From: Actinomycetota bacterium
Lineage (GTDB): Bacteria > Actinomycetota > Nitriliruptoria > Nitriliruptorales > Nitriliruptoraceae
NCBI GenBank assembly: GCA_019347575.1
Contig: JAHWKY010000007.1
Location: 62,001 to 126,000 of the forward strand
Reading direction: 5' to 3'
DNA: 64,000 bases
Shown: piece after piece, positions 43,078 through 52,123 of the stretch
Layout of the letters: every line of letters begins with the position of its first letter
Position numbering within the stretch: the first letter of the stretch is position 1
Notes under the pieces: generated by a model
Database searches by the model: none
Seen by the model: only the letters and a program-made list of their open reading frames with translations
Told to the model about the DNA's origin: nothing
Position numbers and translations under genes: made by a program

Positions 43078-44364
43078 TCATAACGCGTCCACGGCTCGCG
43101 AGGCGTGAGTCAGTAACGCGGCGGGATCCAGGGTGGCTCTGAGTTCGTCATCGCTGAGCCCAACGCCGAGCCGCGCGGCCTCCGTGTACAACGTCGTTCC
43201 GTTGTCGGCGGCACTCCGGACGACGGACTGGACCGTTCTGTATGCCTCGTCGCGCGAACGTCCGATCTCGATAAGAGCATGCAGCAAGGCCTCGCTGCAC
43301 ACAACGTCCCCGCTACGGGCGAGGTTCTCCGACATGCGGTCGGTGTCGACGACCCACGTCGAGACGAGGTCCGTCGCCGTACACAGTGAGTAGTGCGCCA
43401 CGGTGCAAGCGTCTGCCAGGACGATTCGCTCGACCGAGCTGTGAGTGAGGTCCCGCTCGTGCCAGAGAGCGACGTTCTCCAACGCCGCTGGCATGAGACT
43501 CCGTGCGTACCGCGCTAGTCCACAGAGCTGTTCGGCCTTCACAGGGTTGCTCTTGTGCGGCATCGCGGACGATCCCTTCTGCTCGCCCGAAAAGCCCTCT
43601 CTGAGCTCAGCGACCTCCGTCTGATGACCTAGACGGACGGTGGTCGCGAGGTTCTCCACCGCGGCCATCACGAGTGCTAATGAGAACACGAAGTCGGCGT
43701 GCCGGTCCCGTGCGATGACCTGGGAGGCCGGTTCCGGTCGTAACTGAAGTGCTTCGCACACGACCGCCTCAACCCTTGGCTCAACCACTGCATACGTGCC
43801 GACCGCGCCAGAGAGCTTGCCGACACGAAGACCATCGGTCGCTAAACCAACTCGGCCGACGGCACGGGCTACCTGGAGCGCCAGCAGGGCGAGTTTCGAC
43901 CCAAACGTGACCGGGAGAGCATGCATACCGTGTGTGCGGCCCGGCATGGCAGCCGCTCGGTGCGCGCGCGCCTCACTCACCAACACTCGATGCAGGCGAG
44001 CACCAGCTTCGACAACCAGCTCCCCAGCGGCCACGAGTGCTAGGGCGAGGCCGGTGTCGACAACGTCTGACGACGTCAAGCCGAAGTGGAACCAGCGACC
44101 GTCGTTCCCCAGTCGCCCCGATACGACATCGACGAACGCGGCGACGTCATGGTGCGTCGTTTGCTCGCGAGCTTCAATCTCCGCGAGGAGCGAGTCATCG
44201 ACCGCCGGTGAGGCACGGCGAATGCGGGCAGCGTCTTCGGCGGGCACCCGCCCGATTGCTGCGAGCGCATCCACCGCCAGAAGCTCGACCTGAAGCCAGC
44301 GCTCGACGCGCGCGCGATCGCTAAACAACTCCGCCATTTCCGGCGTGAGGTAGCGCGGAAGCAT
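43078..44364 (-). CDS. purB: adenylosuccinate lyase, island-borne copy
   Basis: 428 aa, normal length for the family. All hallmarks are kept: TTHHDV at 69-74, FGLTSSDVVDT at 94-104, GRTHG at 142-146 and the signature GSSAMPHKSNPVKAEQL at 264-280. It releases fumarate from adenylosuccinate-type intermediates (or from SAICAR). ATG 44364 gives the family N-terminus (MLPRYLTPEM) but lacks a clear RBS; ATGs upstream at 44445 and 44598 are in frame. It sits first in the cassette with the PurA/Z-like gene, so it probably finishes that pathway rather than housekeeping purine synthesis (inference). Confidence 0.88.
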   Translation of the reverse strand: MLPRYLTPEMAELFSDRARVERWLQVELLAVDALAAIGRVPAEDAARIRRASPAVDDSLLAEIEAREQTTHHDVAAFVDVVSGRLGNDGRWFHFGLTSSDVVDTGLALALVAAGELVVEAGARLHRVLVSEARAHRAAAMPGRTHGMHALPVTFGSKLALLALQVARAVGRVGLATDGLRVGKLSGAVGTYAVVEPRVEAVVCEALQLRPEPASQVIARDRHADFVFSLALVMAAVENLATTVRLGHQTEVAELREGFSGEQKGSSAMPHKSNPVKAEQLCGLARYARSLMPAALENVALWHERDLTHSSVERIVLADACTVAHYSLCTATDLVSTWVVDTDRMSENLARSGDVVCSEALLHALIEIGRSRDEAYRTVQSVVRSAADNGTTLYTEAARLGVGLSDDELRATLDPAALLTHASRAVDAL

Positions 44365-44941
44365 AGGAGACACGTTCGCTGGCTGGACGGGGTCCTCAAC
44401 GTAGCCCACGGTGTACAGCGCGTGGCGGAGACGTGTCGCGATCATCACCTGGAGTATGAGACGCCGGTGTGACACCCACGCCCGCAAACGCGTGCCGTAG
44501 TCCTGGTCCCGAGCGTGGCGTCTGCGAGTGAATCGCGGCTTACCGTTCGGTAATTCCTTGGCAATCTCCGGCGCCACACGAGGAGAATCCGGCGGCACTC
44601 TCGGGACCCCGCAACGCTCTGACCAGGTACAACGCGGCTAGGCAAAATCCGACGTACCCGTCGGATGTCGGAAGCGCCTACGAATCAGGCGGTCGAGGAT
44701 CGCACTCTCATACACCACCTTGACGGACACAACCAGCGGTGATTGCCCAACCAGTGCGAGCGCGCCCGCGCTGACCTTGAGACCAGGCGACTATGCACGG
44801 CTCGCACCCACCCCGGCTCCTGCAGACGCGCCCGTGGCGCGGATCGGCGGGCGGTGGGTTCTGCCTCTAGAGGCGATTCTCGCGGTATCCGATTGAGCCT
44901 TGTGCGGCAGCTGGCCCCGAACGGTGCGACGGACACGTCGG
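44365..44941. other. 577-bp gap at the probable right side of the island
   Basis: No convincing gene on either strand: the ORFs here have neither RBS nor protein-like composition. It lies between the purB cassette and host-type genes and so should contain or border the right end of the island, but no copy of the tRNA-Arg 3' end is visible. Confidence 0.4.
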
Positions 44942-45241
44942 TCACTCCGCCTCCTTGCACACCGGGCAGGTCTGGGGTTTCGCGCCCCGGACCTTGATCC
45001 GTGTCCAATAGCCCTCGCAGGTCCGGCACGGGCCGAGGAGTTCCTGACCTTCGGCAATGGGGAGTCCCTCCGTGAGCACATCCTGCTCCTCGGGCGCTGC
45101 GGCTTCGGGCTCAGACTGCGGCTGAGGTGCCGCAGCCTCGGCCTCGGGCGGGCCCGGCATCGGCCCCGTGGGTTCGCCGGCCCCCGATCTGAGGTCGCGT
45201 TCGCTGCCGAACCAGGAGCGCACGCGGTCGGTCCAACTCAT
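44942..45241 (-). CDS. small zinc-ribbon protein
   Basis: 99 aa. The middle (about 18-60) is Pro/Ala/Glu-rich and disordered. The C-terminus has a four-Cys zinc ribbon, CRTCEGYW at about 72-79 and CPVCKE at about 92-97. ATG start. It is divergent from the lipoprotein that leads the pilus operon. Function unknown; such short Cys4 proteins are often nucleic-acid or protein-interaction adaptors. Confidence 0.65.
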   Translation of the reverse strand: MSWTDRVRSWFGSERDLRSGAGEPTGPMPGPPEAEAAAPQPQSEPEAAAPEEQDVLTEGLPIAEGQELLGPCRTCEGYWTRIKVRGAKPQTCPVCKEAE

Positions 45242-45530
45242 GGGCGGTGGCCTTCCGCTCTACGGGGATTTAGAACCGGGGACGTCCATGCGACGGTAGC
45301 GGCCGCGAGGTCTCCGACCGCGGACCTGCCCCTCCCCCAACACCGTCGAAGCCGGTGTCACATCTGAACTTCGAGATCGGCCTTCTCTCGACGAAGGGAC
45401 TGCACGAACGCGGTCCATGACGTTATCCACAACGCTGTGGAATCCGGAGCGCACGTTGAGGACGGAGTCGGTAGGGTCCCGTGCACGCACGGTGTTCGGG
45501 CGAGCACCGACAGCACGAGGGGACGGTGGC

Positions 45531-46529
45531 ATGACGCGCCGTCGGGGAGACGGTTCGTGGGCCTGGCTGGCCCGAGTGACGCTCGTCGGCATCGCCTTGC
45601 TCAGCGCGTGTAGCGACGAACCCAACGGCGGTGCCGAGCCGGGAGCGACGACGCCTGCGCCGGTGGCCACAACCGCCGAGTCGACCGCGACACCGTCGCC
45701 GAGTCCGGAGCCGACCTCGGAGGTGGAGGCCGCGTACCGCGCCTACCTCGACGCGACAGTCGAGGCGATGTCCACGGGCGATCCTGATAGCCCCGGACTC
45801 CGTGACCTGGCACGCGACCGAGCCTTGACAGCGGCGCAGGCACGCGTCGCGAACCTCACCTCCCAAGGCCGCATCGCACGGGGGGCGTTCGTCCCCGCAA
45901 TCCAGTCGCTCGAGGTCGACGACGACAGCGCGCGGCTGCTGGACTGCTACCGGGCCGACATCGTCGAGTACGACCGCGACTCCAGCGAGGAGGTCGCTGA
46001 TCGTGACGGCGTCCGATTCGCGGCGTCCGCCGAGCTGCGGAAGCAGGAAGGCGATTGGGTGGTCGTCGACTTCGCCGAGGACGACTTCTGCGTACCCGAG
46101 GATCTCGCCGCGGATATCGAGAGCAGCTACCTCGCGTTCTGGGACGCCGTCGAAACGGCGAGCCGGCCGCCGGACCCCGACCACCCCGCGCTGGCGGCGA
46201 CGGCTGGCGGTGAGCAGCTCGAGGGCTTGCGCCAGCGGCTCGCGGAGTTCCGCGACGAGGGCTACGAGGTCCGCGGCCACAACACGCCCAACCCGCTGGC
46301 GGTGCAGATCACGTCGGACGACACCGTGGCGCTGGTGCGGGACTGCCGCGAGCTCGACCCGGAAGCCGGTGTGTACGACGCCGAGACCGGGGAGCGCATC
46401 CAGGGCGGCGCTGAACCCGGCGAGCGCTCGCTGTGGGAGAGCCGCATGGAACTCAGGGGCGGCGCCTGGAAGGTCGTCGACGCGGACCTGATCGAGGAGG
46501 AGAGCACATGCGATCCCGCTTCCTTCTGA
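45531..46529 (+). CDS. lipoprotein of the Tad pilus cluster, hypothetical
   Basis: 332 aa. Type II signal peptide with lipobox LLSAC (Cys about residue 27), a Thr/Pro/Ser linker, then two similar extracytoplasmic segments (EVEAAYRAYLDATVEAMSTG and ADIESSYLAFWDAVETASRP), each followed by a region of similar pattern (VDDDSARLLDCYRADIVEYD and SDDTVALVRDCRELDPEAGV). This internal duplication resembles NTF2-like domains. ATG 45531 is chosen for the signal peptide. The last 22 bp overlap the next gene. Likely accessory to pilus assembly; the role is unknown. Confidence 0.7.
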   Translation: MTRRRGDGSWAWLARVTLVGIALLSACSDEPNGGAEPGATTPAPVATTAESTATPSPSPEPTSEVEAAYRAYLDATVEAMSTGDPDSPGLRDLARDRALTAAQARVANLTSQGRIARGAFVPAIQSLEVDDDSARLLDCYRADIVEYDRDSSEEVADRDGVRFAASAELRKQEGDWVVVDFAEDDFCVPEDLAADIESSYLAFWDAVETASRPPDPDHPALAATAGGEQLEGLRQRLAEFRDEGYEVRGHNTPNPLAVQITSDDTVALVRDCRELDPEAGVYDAETGERIQGGAEPGERSLWESRMELRGGAWKVVDADLIEEESTCDPASF

Positions 46530-47332
46530 GCGCCGCTCTCGCCGGACTCATGACCGTGCTGGCTGCCGCGCCCGCGTGGGCCAGCGACTCCGATGGCTGG
46601 GTCGACGTCGACGAGGACGACGCCACGATCGATGTCGGTGCCGAGGACCGAACCACCAACGGCGGGGGCAGCAGCGGCGCAGACTGCACCTGGACCCGCA
46701 TCGACCCGGCCGACCTGCCGGCCGGAAGCGACATCCTCCCCATCCTGGAGCGGGACGGCAACCAGGAGTACGACTGGTACGTGCGGGAGTGCCCGCTGCC
46801 GGACGGAACCGTCGTGCGCGACCTCATACCGGTTCCGCGCGAGGCGCCGCCGGTCGATCCGACACAGCTACGTGACCGCGCGGTGAGCCGTCTCGAACTG
46901 CCGGCGCCCCAGCTCGCGATGAACCCACCTCAGGAACAGGTGGTCCGCATCGAGTCGTGGCTGTGGATCGACGACGAGGTCTGGCAGCAGCACTCACGGT
47001 CCGCGTCCGCGGGCGGGGTCACCGCGACCGTCACCGCGACTCCGGTGCGGGTCGTGTGGGATCTGGGCAACGGCGACACCGTGACCTGCGCGGGACCGGG
47101 CACGCCCTACGACCCGGCGCTACCCGAGGCGGAGCAGACGACCGACTGCTCGTACACCTACGGACACAGCTCCGCCGCCCAGCCGAACGGCACCTACCTC
47201 GTGACCGCGACGGTCGAGTGGGAGGTGGGCTGGACGGTGACCGGCGCCGCAGGTGGCGGTCCGCTTCCCGCGCTCTCCACCTCCACGACGCTGCCCGTCC
47301 GCGTCGCCGAGTTCCAGGCGCTCAACGAGTAG
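46508..47332 (+). CDS. secreted protein of the Tad cluster with PKD-like segment
   Basis: 274 aa with a signal peptide cut near AWASDS (about residue 26), an acidic N-terminus, a middle Cys pair (CTWTRI, RECPLP) and a C-terminal beta-rich region (VRVVWDLGNGDTVTCAGPGT, YTYGHSS), which reads like a PKD or Ig-like fold. Similar genes sit beside CpaB/TadA genes in actinobacteria. It starts inside the preceding lipoprotein gene (22-bp overlap). Possibly a pilus surface or chaperone component. Confidence 0.7.
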   Translation: MRSRFLLSAALAGLMTVLAAAPAWASDSDGWVDVDEDDATIDVGAEDRTTNGGGSSGADCTWTRIDPADLPAGSDILPILERDGNQEYDWYVRECPLPDGTVVRDLIPVPREAPPVDPTQLRDRAVSRLELPAPQLAMNPPQEQVVRIESWLWIDDEVWQQHSRSASAGGVTATVTATPVRVVWDLGNGDTVTCAGPGTPYDPALPEAEQTTDCSYTYGHSSAAQPNGTYLVTATVEWEVGWTVTGAAGGGPLPALSTSTTLPVRVAEFQALNE

Positions 47333-47352
47333 TCCCAAGCGAGGAGCACACC

Positions 47353-48039
47353 GTGTCGATGATCACGAGCCAGCGGGGCAACGGTTCCGGCAAGACGCAG
47401 ACGCCACCGCTGCGCCTCGATCCGCCGGGCCGACTCCAGCGCCGTCCTCGCATGTCGTGGATCGGGCTGGGTGCGTTGCTCCTCGTGGCGTTCGGCCTGT
47501 TCGGGGCGATCACCATCGCACGAGTGGCGGACCGTGAGCCGGTGCTCGCGCTGGCGCAGCCCATCGAGCGTGGAGAGGAGCTGACAGCGGCTCACCTCAC
47601 CACCGTACGGGTCGGCACCGACGACGAAGTGGCGGTGGCGCCCGCCTCGGAGGCCGACGGCATCGTCGGTCTGCGAGCCACCAGCGATCTGTCCCCCGGG
47701 ACGCTCGTGACCCTCGACCACTTCACCGCCGGACCCTCCGTGGGTCCCGGGGAGAGCGTCATCGGTCTGGCGCTGGCACCGGGCGAGTACCCGACCGCGA
47801 ACCTCCACGCCGGCGATGCCGTCGTCGTCGTCAGGACACCTGCACCGAACGGGCTGGACCGTGAGGCGTCGACCGAGGCCATCGTGCTCGCCGAGGCGGA
47901 GGTCTTCGCCGTCGAGCCGCTCAGCGACACCGCACGCACCCTGATGGTCTCGCTCACGGTGCCGTCGGAGTCGGCGCGCGAGATCGCGGCGGCGGCGGCT
48001 GAGGGACGGATACGGCTCGCGCTGGTGGGCGGATCATGA
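47353..48039 (+). CDS. SAF-domain CpaB/RcpC-like pilus protein
   Basis: 228 aa. One membrane helix at about 37-55 (WIGLGALLLVAFGLFGAITI) and an SAF domain at about 65-130 (VLALAQPIERGEELTAAHL, GLRATSDLSPGTLVTLDHF), with a further beta region to about 220. CpaB/RcpC proteins line the periplasmic side of the Flp pilus machine. GTG 47353 with GAGGAG upstream; ATG 47359 is an alternative. Its stop overlaps the CpaE-like start (ATGA). Confidence 0.8.
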   Translation: MSMITSQRGNGSGKTQTPPLRLDPPGRLQRRPRMSWIGLGALLLVAFGLFGAITIARVADREPVLALAQPIERGEELTAAHLTTVRVGTDDEVAVAPASEADGIVGLRATSDLSPGTLVTLDHFTAGPSVGPGESVIGLALAPGEYPTANLHAGDAVVVVRTPAPNGLDREASTEAIVLAEAEVFAVEPLSDTARTLMVSLTVPSESAREIAAAAAEGRIRLALVGGS

Positions 48040-48809
48040 GCATCCTCGCCTTCGGCTCCGCCAAAGCGTCACCCGGTGTGACGACGTCGCTCCTCGCGAT
48101 GGCGGCCGTCTGGCCCGCGGACCGCTCGCTGCTCCTCGTCGAGGCAGACCCCGACGGGGGCGTGCTCAGTGCGCGGTGCGGCTTGGCGGCGGAGCCTGGC
48201 CTGTCGACGCTCGCCGTGGCAGGACGGCGGTCGATGCCCCTGGGTGAGCTCGCCCGCCACGTCCAGCGGCTGCCCGGCGGCGACGTCGACGTCCTCGTCG
48301 GACCTCCATCGGCCGAGCAGTCACGCCGGGCGCTCGAGCTGGGCGCGGGGCCGCTCGCCGTCGCTCTGCGGGAGCTGCCCGGTACCGACGTGCTGGTGGA
48401 CCTGGGCCGGTTGACGCCGGCGGCGACGACCTGGCCCCTCGTCGACGCCGCGGACCGTGTGGTCCTCGTGGCGCGTCCCCGTCTGGAGGAGCTCCAGATG
48501 CTCCCCGCGAGGTTGCGCGCGCTGACCGGTGCCGGAGTCGCCCCATCGTTGGTGCTCGTGGGTGAACGCCCCTACTCCCCCGCGGAGGTCACCACGGCGC
48601 TCGACGTGGACGTGCTCGCGGTGCTTGCCGACGACCCGCGCGCGGCGGCCGCCCTCACAGGCGAGCCGGGAGTGGCCGGACTGCGCCGCTCCCTCCTGCT
48701 GCGCAGTGCCCAGGACGCCGTCGCCGCGCTGCTCGCCGCATGCTCAGGCGGCCACGACGACGGCGAGGTGCGGGCGCCCGAGAGGGAGGAAGCGGAGGTG
48801 GTCACGTGA
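48036..48809 (+). CDS. CpaE-like ParA/MinD-family ATPase
   Basis: 257 aa. The N-terminus SAKASPGVTTSLLAMAAV is a deviant Walker A (KASPGVTT) of ParA/MinD type, with LLVEADPDGG (Walker A'-associated Asp) and VLVDLGRLTPA as the Walker B region. Tad clusters use such ATPases to place the pilus machine. The receiver domain found in some CpaE proteins is absent. It overlaps CpaB by ATGA and the TadA gene by GTGA. Confidence 0.8.
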   Translation: MSILAFGSAKASPGVTTSLLAMAAVWPADRSLLLVEADPDGGVLSARCGLAAEPGLSTLAVAGRRSMPLGELARHVQRLPGGDVDVLVGPPSAEQSRRALELGAGPLAVALRELPGTDVLVDLGRLTPAATTWPLVDAADRVVLVARPRLEELQMLPARLRALTGAGVAPSLVLVGERPYSPAEVTTALDVDVLAVLADDPRAAAALTGEPGVAGLRRSLLLRSAQDAVAALLAACSGGHDDGEVRAPEREEAEVVT

Positions 48810-50137
48810 ACCCAGGCGAGCGCGCGCTGCTCGTGTCCTCGATCGCCGGTGGTGTTGCCGACCAGCTCGCTGCCGAGGACGGCGCCGCGGAACAGGGCGG
48901 TCGCGCCCCGAAGCTGCCGGAAGACGAGCGGATGTACGCGCAGGCGCTGATCCGCGAACGACTCGAGGCCGACGCGGGTCGGCGGCTCCGGGTGGGCGAG
49001 GTGTCGCTGAGCACCAGCGATGAGGAGCTGGTCGCTCGCGAAGCGTTCGACCGCCTCTACGGGCTCGGTCGTCTCCAGCGCTACCTCGACGACCCGAGCG
49101 TCACCGACATCCACGTCCAGGGCTGTGACGTCGTGTGGTTGAAGCTCCTGGACGGATCGTGGTCGCGCGGCGCGTCGGTTGCGGACAGCGACGACGAACT
49201 CGTGGAGCTACTGCGAACGGCAGCCGCGCGCGTGGGCCGCACCGAGCGGCGCTTCGACTCGAGCGAGCCGGAACTCAACCTCCAACTCACCGACGGGTCG
49301 AGGTTGTTCGCGGTCATGGCGGTGTCCGCGCGGCCCTGTGTGTCGATCCGCAAGCACCAGTTCGACATCGCGCACCTCGATGACCTGGAGCTGCGCGGCA
49401 CCCTGAGTGCCCCACTCGTCGCGTTCCTGCGCGCGGCAGTGGAGGCGCGCCGCAGCATCGTCATCGGTGGAGGTGTCGGGTGCGGCAAGACCACGTTGAT
49501 GCGCGCGCTCATCAACGTGATACCTCAGCAGGAGCGCCTAGTGACCATCGAGGACGCGCTCGAACTCGGCGTGGATCGCTTCGTCGAGCTCCACCCCAAC
49601 CTCGTCACTTTCGAATCGCGCGAGCCCAACATCGAGGGCGAGGGAGGCATCTCGCTCGAGCAGCTCGTGCGCATGGCGCTGCGGATGGACCCCGACCGGG
49701 TGTTCGTCGGCGAGGTCCGGGGAGCCGAGGTTCTCCCGATGCTCCTCGCGATGAGCCAGGGGCAGGACGGTTCGATGTGCACGATCCACGCCAACACCGC
49801 CAGAGGCGTGTTCCGGCGGTTGCAGATGTACGCGATGCTCCCGCCCCACCGCCTGGCTCCCGAGGACACGGCGGTGCTGATCGCCAACGCCGTCGACTTC
49901 GTGGTGCACCTCGACAAGCGCCGGATCGGCAACGACCCCACCGAGCGGTTCGTGACGTCGGTGCTCGAGGTCAGCGACGCCGAGGGCCGCGAGGTCGTCG
50001 CCAACGAGGTCTTCCGCCCCGGACCGGACGGGCGCGCCGTCCCGACAGGGATGGTGCGTGACGAGACGCTCGCGGCGCTCGAGGACGCCGGCCTGCGTCC
50101 CGGGATCGTCTCCGGCAACGGCCGAGGAGGCTGGTAG
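48806..50137 (+). CDS. tadA: TadA/CpaF secretion ATPase
   Basis: 443 aa hexameric ATPase that drives Flp pilus extension and retraction. The N-terminal helical domain (about 1-120) precedes the ATPase core: GGGVGCGKTTLMRALI at about 223-238, EDALEL (Asp box), MRMDPDRVFVGEVRGAE (Walker B/Glu), SQGQDGSMCTIHANT (His box) and an Arg-rich arm. GTG 48806 overlaps the CpaE gene. Complete and probably active. Confidence 0.92.
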   Translation: MNPGERALLVSSIAGGVADQLAAEDGAAEQGGRAPKLPEDERMYAQALIRERLEADAGRRLRVGEVSLSTSDEELVAREAFDRLYGLGRLQRYLDDPSVTDIHVQGCDVVWLKLLDGSWSRGASVADSDDELVELLRTAAARVGRTERRFDSSEPELNLQLTDGSRLFAVMAVSARPCVSIRKHQFDIAHLDDLELRGTLSAPLVAFLRAAVEARRSIVIGGGVGCGKTTLMRALINVIPQQERLVTIEDALELGVDRFVELHPNLVTFESREPNIEGEGGISLEQLVRMALRMDPDRVFVGEVRGAEVLPMLLAMSQGQDGSMCTIHANTARGVFRRLQMYAMLPPHRLAPEDTAVLIANAVDFVVHLDKRRIGNDPTERFVTSVLEVSDAEGREVVANEVFRPGPDGRAVPTGMVRDETLAALEDAGLRPGIVSGNGRGGW

Positions 50138-50139
50138 CG

Positions 50140-51003
50140 GTGGTGCTCATCGGAGCGGTGTGCGGGGCGGGGATGGCCTTGGGTGCTCTCGTCCTCGTCC
50201 TCGGCCTCCGCGGGGCGGAGGACACACCCGCTCGACGCCCGCCGCGCTCCCCGCTGGCGACGCAGCCCCTCGCGCTCGTGTCGGTGCTCACCTTCGTCGC
50301 GGCGCTGGCCGTCTACCTCCTCACCGGCTGGGTGGTCGGTGCGGCCATGGCAGCGCTGCTCGCTGCGACGCTCCCGCGGAGCTGGCGGCGCAGCCGCGAG
50401 CAGCACGCGCTCGTCGAGCGCACCGACGCGATCGCGGCGTGGACCGAGATGCTGCGCGACACGCTCGCGGCAGCTGCGGGGCTGGAACAGTCGATCGTGT
50501 CGACCGCACCGCACGCCCCCGAGGCGATCCGGGCAGAGGTCGGCCGGGTCGTTCGCCGTCTGGAGCGCGGGGAGCGGCTCGTCCACGGCCTGCGCCTGCT
50601 GGCCGACGACCTCGCCAACCCCGCCGCCGATCTCGTCGTTGCCGCGCTGGTGATCGCTGCGGAGAGGGAAGCCCGCGACCTCGTGCCGCTGCTGACCTCG
50701 CTCGCGAAGTCCACGCGCGAGGAGGCGCAGATGCGCCTGCACGTGCGGGCGAGCCGCGCCCGGCTGCGGACAACGGTCCGGGTCGTGGTCGGGAGCCTCG
50801 CCGTCTTCGCGGGCGGGCTGATCCTGTTCAACCCGGTCTACCTGGCCCCCTATCGCACGGTGCAGGGCCAGCTCGTGCTGCTGCTGGTCGGGGCCATCCT
50901 GCTCACGGGCTACGTGATGCTGCAGCGGATGGCGCGCATCCGCACCCCGCAGCGATTCCTGACGAGCGCCGCGGTCGGCGCCATGTCCGAGGTCGACCGA
51001 TGA
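50140..51003 (+). CDS. tadB: TadB-like inner membrane protein
   Basis: 287 aa with membrane helices near the N-terminus (about 5-22, 47-65 and 70-87), a cytoplasmic T2SSF domain (about 105-215, WTEMLRDTLAAAAGLEQSIV, DLVVAALVIAAEREARDLV) and two C-terminal helices (about 226-246 and 252-272). It is the platform partner of TadA. GTG start 2 bp after TadA stop; overlaps TadC by 4 bp. Confidence 0.88.
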   Translation: MVLIGAVCGAGMALGALVLVLGLRGAEDTPARRPPRSPLATQPLALVSVLTFVAALAVYLLTGWVVGAAMAALLAATLPRSWRRSREQHALVERTDAIAAWTEMLRDTLAAAAGLEQSIVSTAPHAPEAIRAEVGRVVRRLERGERLVHGLRLLADDLANPAADLVVAALVIAAEREARDLVPLLTSLAKSTREEAQMRLHVRASRARLRTTVRVVVGSLAVFAGGLILFNPVYLAPYRTVQGQLVLLLVGAILLTGYVMLQRMARIRTPQRFLTSAAVGAMSEVDR

Positions 51004-51899
51004 CCGCGGCAGGGATGTTGGCCGGTGCCGGGATGGCCCTCGGGGCGCTGCTGATCGCCTGGGGAGTGGCGGCTCACCGACCACCGCTCGCGGAAGCGCT
51101 CGATGCGCTCCTCGAACCGCGACCGACCACGCCGGACTCGACCCGCACCGTGGCCGGGGACGGCTGGCGGCTCGGGCTGGCGCAGCGGGTCGGCCACTTC
51201 CTCGCAGCAGCAGGCATCGACGTGCGGAGGCTGGACGCCGACCTCCGAGTCGTCGGCCGTAGCAGCGAGGAGCACCTCGTCGAGAAGGCGACCGCGGCGC
51301 TGGTGGGCTTCGCCCTCCCTCCGGCCACGGTCGTGCTGATGCACCTCGGCGGCGGCGGTGCTCCCTGGTCGCTCGCGTTCGTGGGAGCGTTCGCGCTCGG
51401 CCTGGCCGGGTTCCTGCTCCCCGACCTGATCCTGGGGTCGCAGGCCGCCGAGCGTCGCCGCGACTTCCGCTACGCGCTGTCGTCGTACCTCGACCTGGCA
51501 CACATGGCGCTCGCGGCAGGGGCCGGTGTCGAGACGGCGCTCGGTTACGCGGCCGACGCGGGCGAGGGTTGGCCCTTCGTCGAGCTGCGAGCTGCGCTCC
51601 GCCGCAGCCGCCTGGCCCGCACCAGCCCGTGGAGCGCGCTCGAGCGTCTCGGGGAGGACCTCGACGTCCCCGAGCTGCGCGAGGTCGCGTCGAGCCTCGG
51701 CATGGCCGGCACCCACGGCGCCAAGGTCAAGGGGTCGCTACAGGCACGCGCGGCTGCGCTGCGGTCGCGCGACCTCGCGGAGATGGAGGGCGAGGCAGGC
51801 GCCGCCACGGAACGCATGGCTCTGCCTTCCGTGCTTATGGTCGTGGGCTTCGTCGTCTTCGTCGGGTTCCCGGCGCTGCACGAGATCCTCGGGTTCTGA
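51000..51899 (+). CDS. tadC: TadC-like inner membrane protein
   Basis: 299 aa. Helices at about 5-22, 98-115 and 120-140 and at the C-terminus (about 277-296, LMVVGFVVFVGFPALHEILG), with a T2SSF domain (about 155-275, LDLAHMALAAGAGVETALGY, LGMAGTHGAKVKGSLQARAA). Second subunit of the TadB/TadC platform. ATG 51000 overlaps TadB by 4 bp. Confidence 0.88.
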   Translation: MTAAGMLAGAGMALGALLIAWGVAAHRPPLAEALDALLEPRPTTPDSTRTVAGDGWRLGLAQRVGHFLAAAGIDVRRLDADLRVVGRSSEEHLVEKATAALVGFALPPATVVLMHLGGGGAPWSLAFVGAFALGLAGFLLPDLILGSQAAERRRDFRYALSSYLDLAHMALAAGAGVETALGYAADAGEGWPFVELRAALRRSRLARTSPWSALERLGEDLDVPELREVASSLGMAGTHGAKVKGSLQARAAALRSRDLAEMEGEAGAATERMALPSVLMVVGFVVFVGFPALHEILGF

Positions 51900-51921
51900 C
51901 AACGAGAGGGAAGGAACGGAC

Positions 51922-52119
51922 ATGGGAGAGATCGCCTACCTCACCACGCTGTGGAGCTACTACGTGGAGCGGCTGCACGAGGCACGCGACGACGAGACCG
52001 GCGCCTTCACGACCGAGGCAGCGATCATCACCGCGATCCTCGCCGGGCTGGCGCTGGCCGTAGGGGCCGTCATCGTGGCCAAGGTCACCGGCAAGGCCGA
52101 GTCGATCCCCACGGACTGA
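51922..52119 (+). CDS. Flp-type pilin, major pilus subunit
   Basis: 65 aa. A short polar leader, then ETGAFTTEAAIITAILAG: a Gly followed by a residue set with Glu at +5, the usual prepilin peptidase pattern, and a 20-residue hydrophobic stalk (IITAILAGLALAVGAVIV). This fits an Flp/type IVb pilin. RBS GAAGGAA 6 bp upstream. No prepilin peptidase gene is in the window, so processing must come from elsewhere. Confidence 0.8.
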   Translation: MGEIAYLTTLWSYYVERLHEARDDETGAFTTEAAIITAILAGLALAVGAVIVAKVTGKAESIPTD

Positions 52120-52123
52120 ACCG

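Noticed and set aside
44599-44941. ORFs on both strands between purB and the zinc-ribbon gene
   Set aside because: No RBS, Arg/Ser-rich translations and no protein-like composition.
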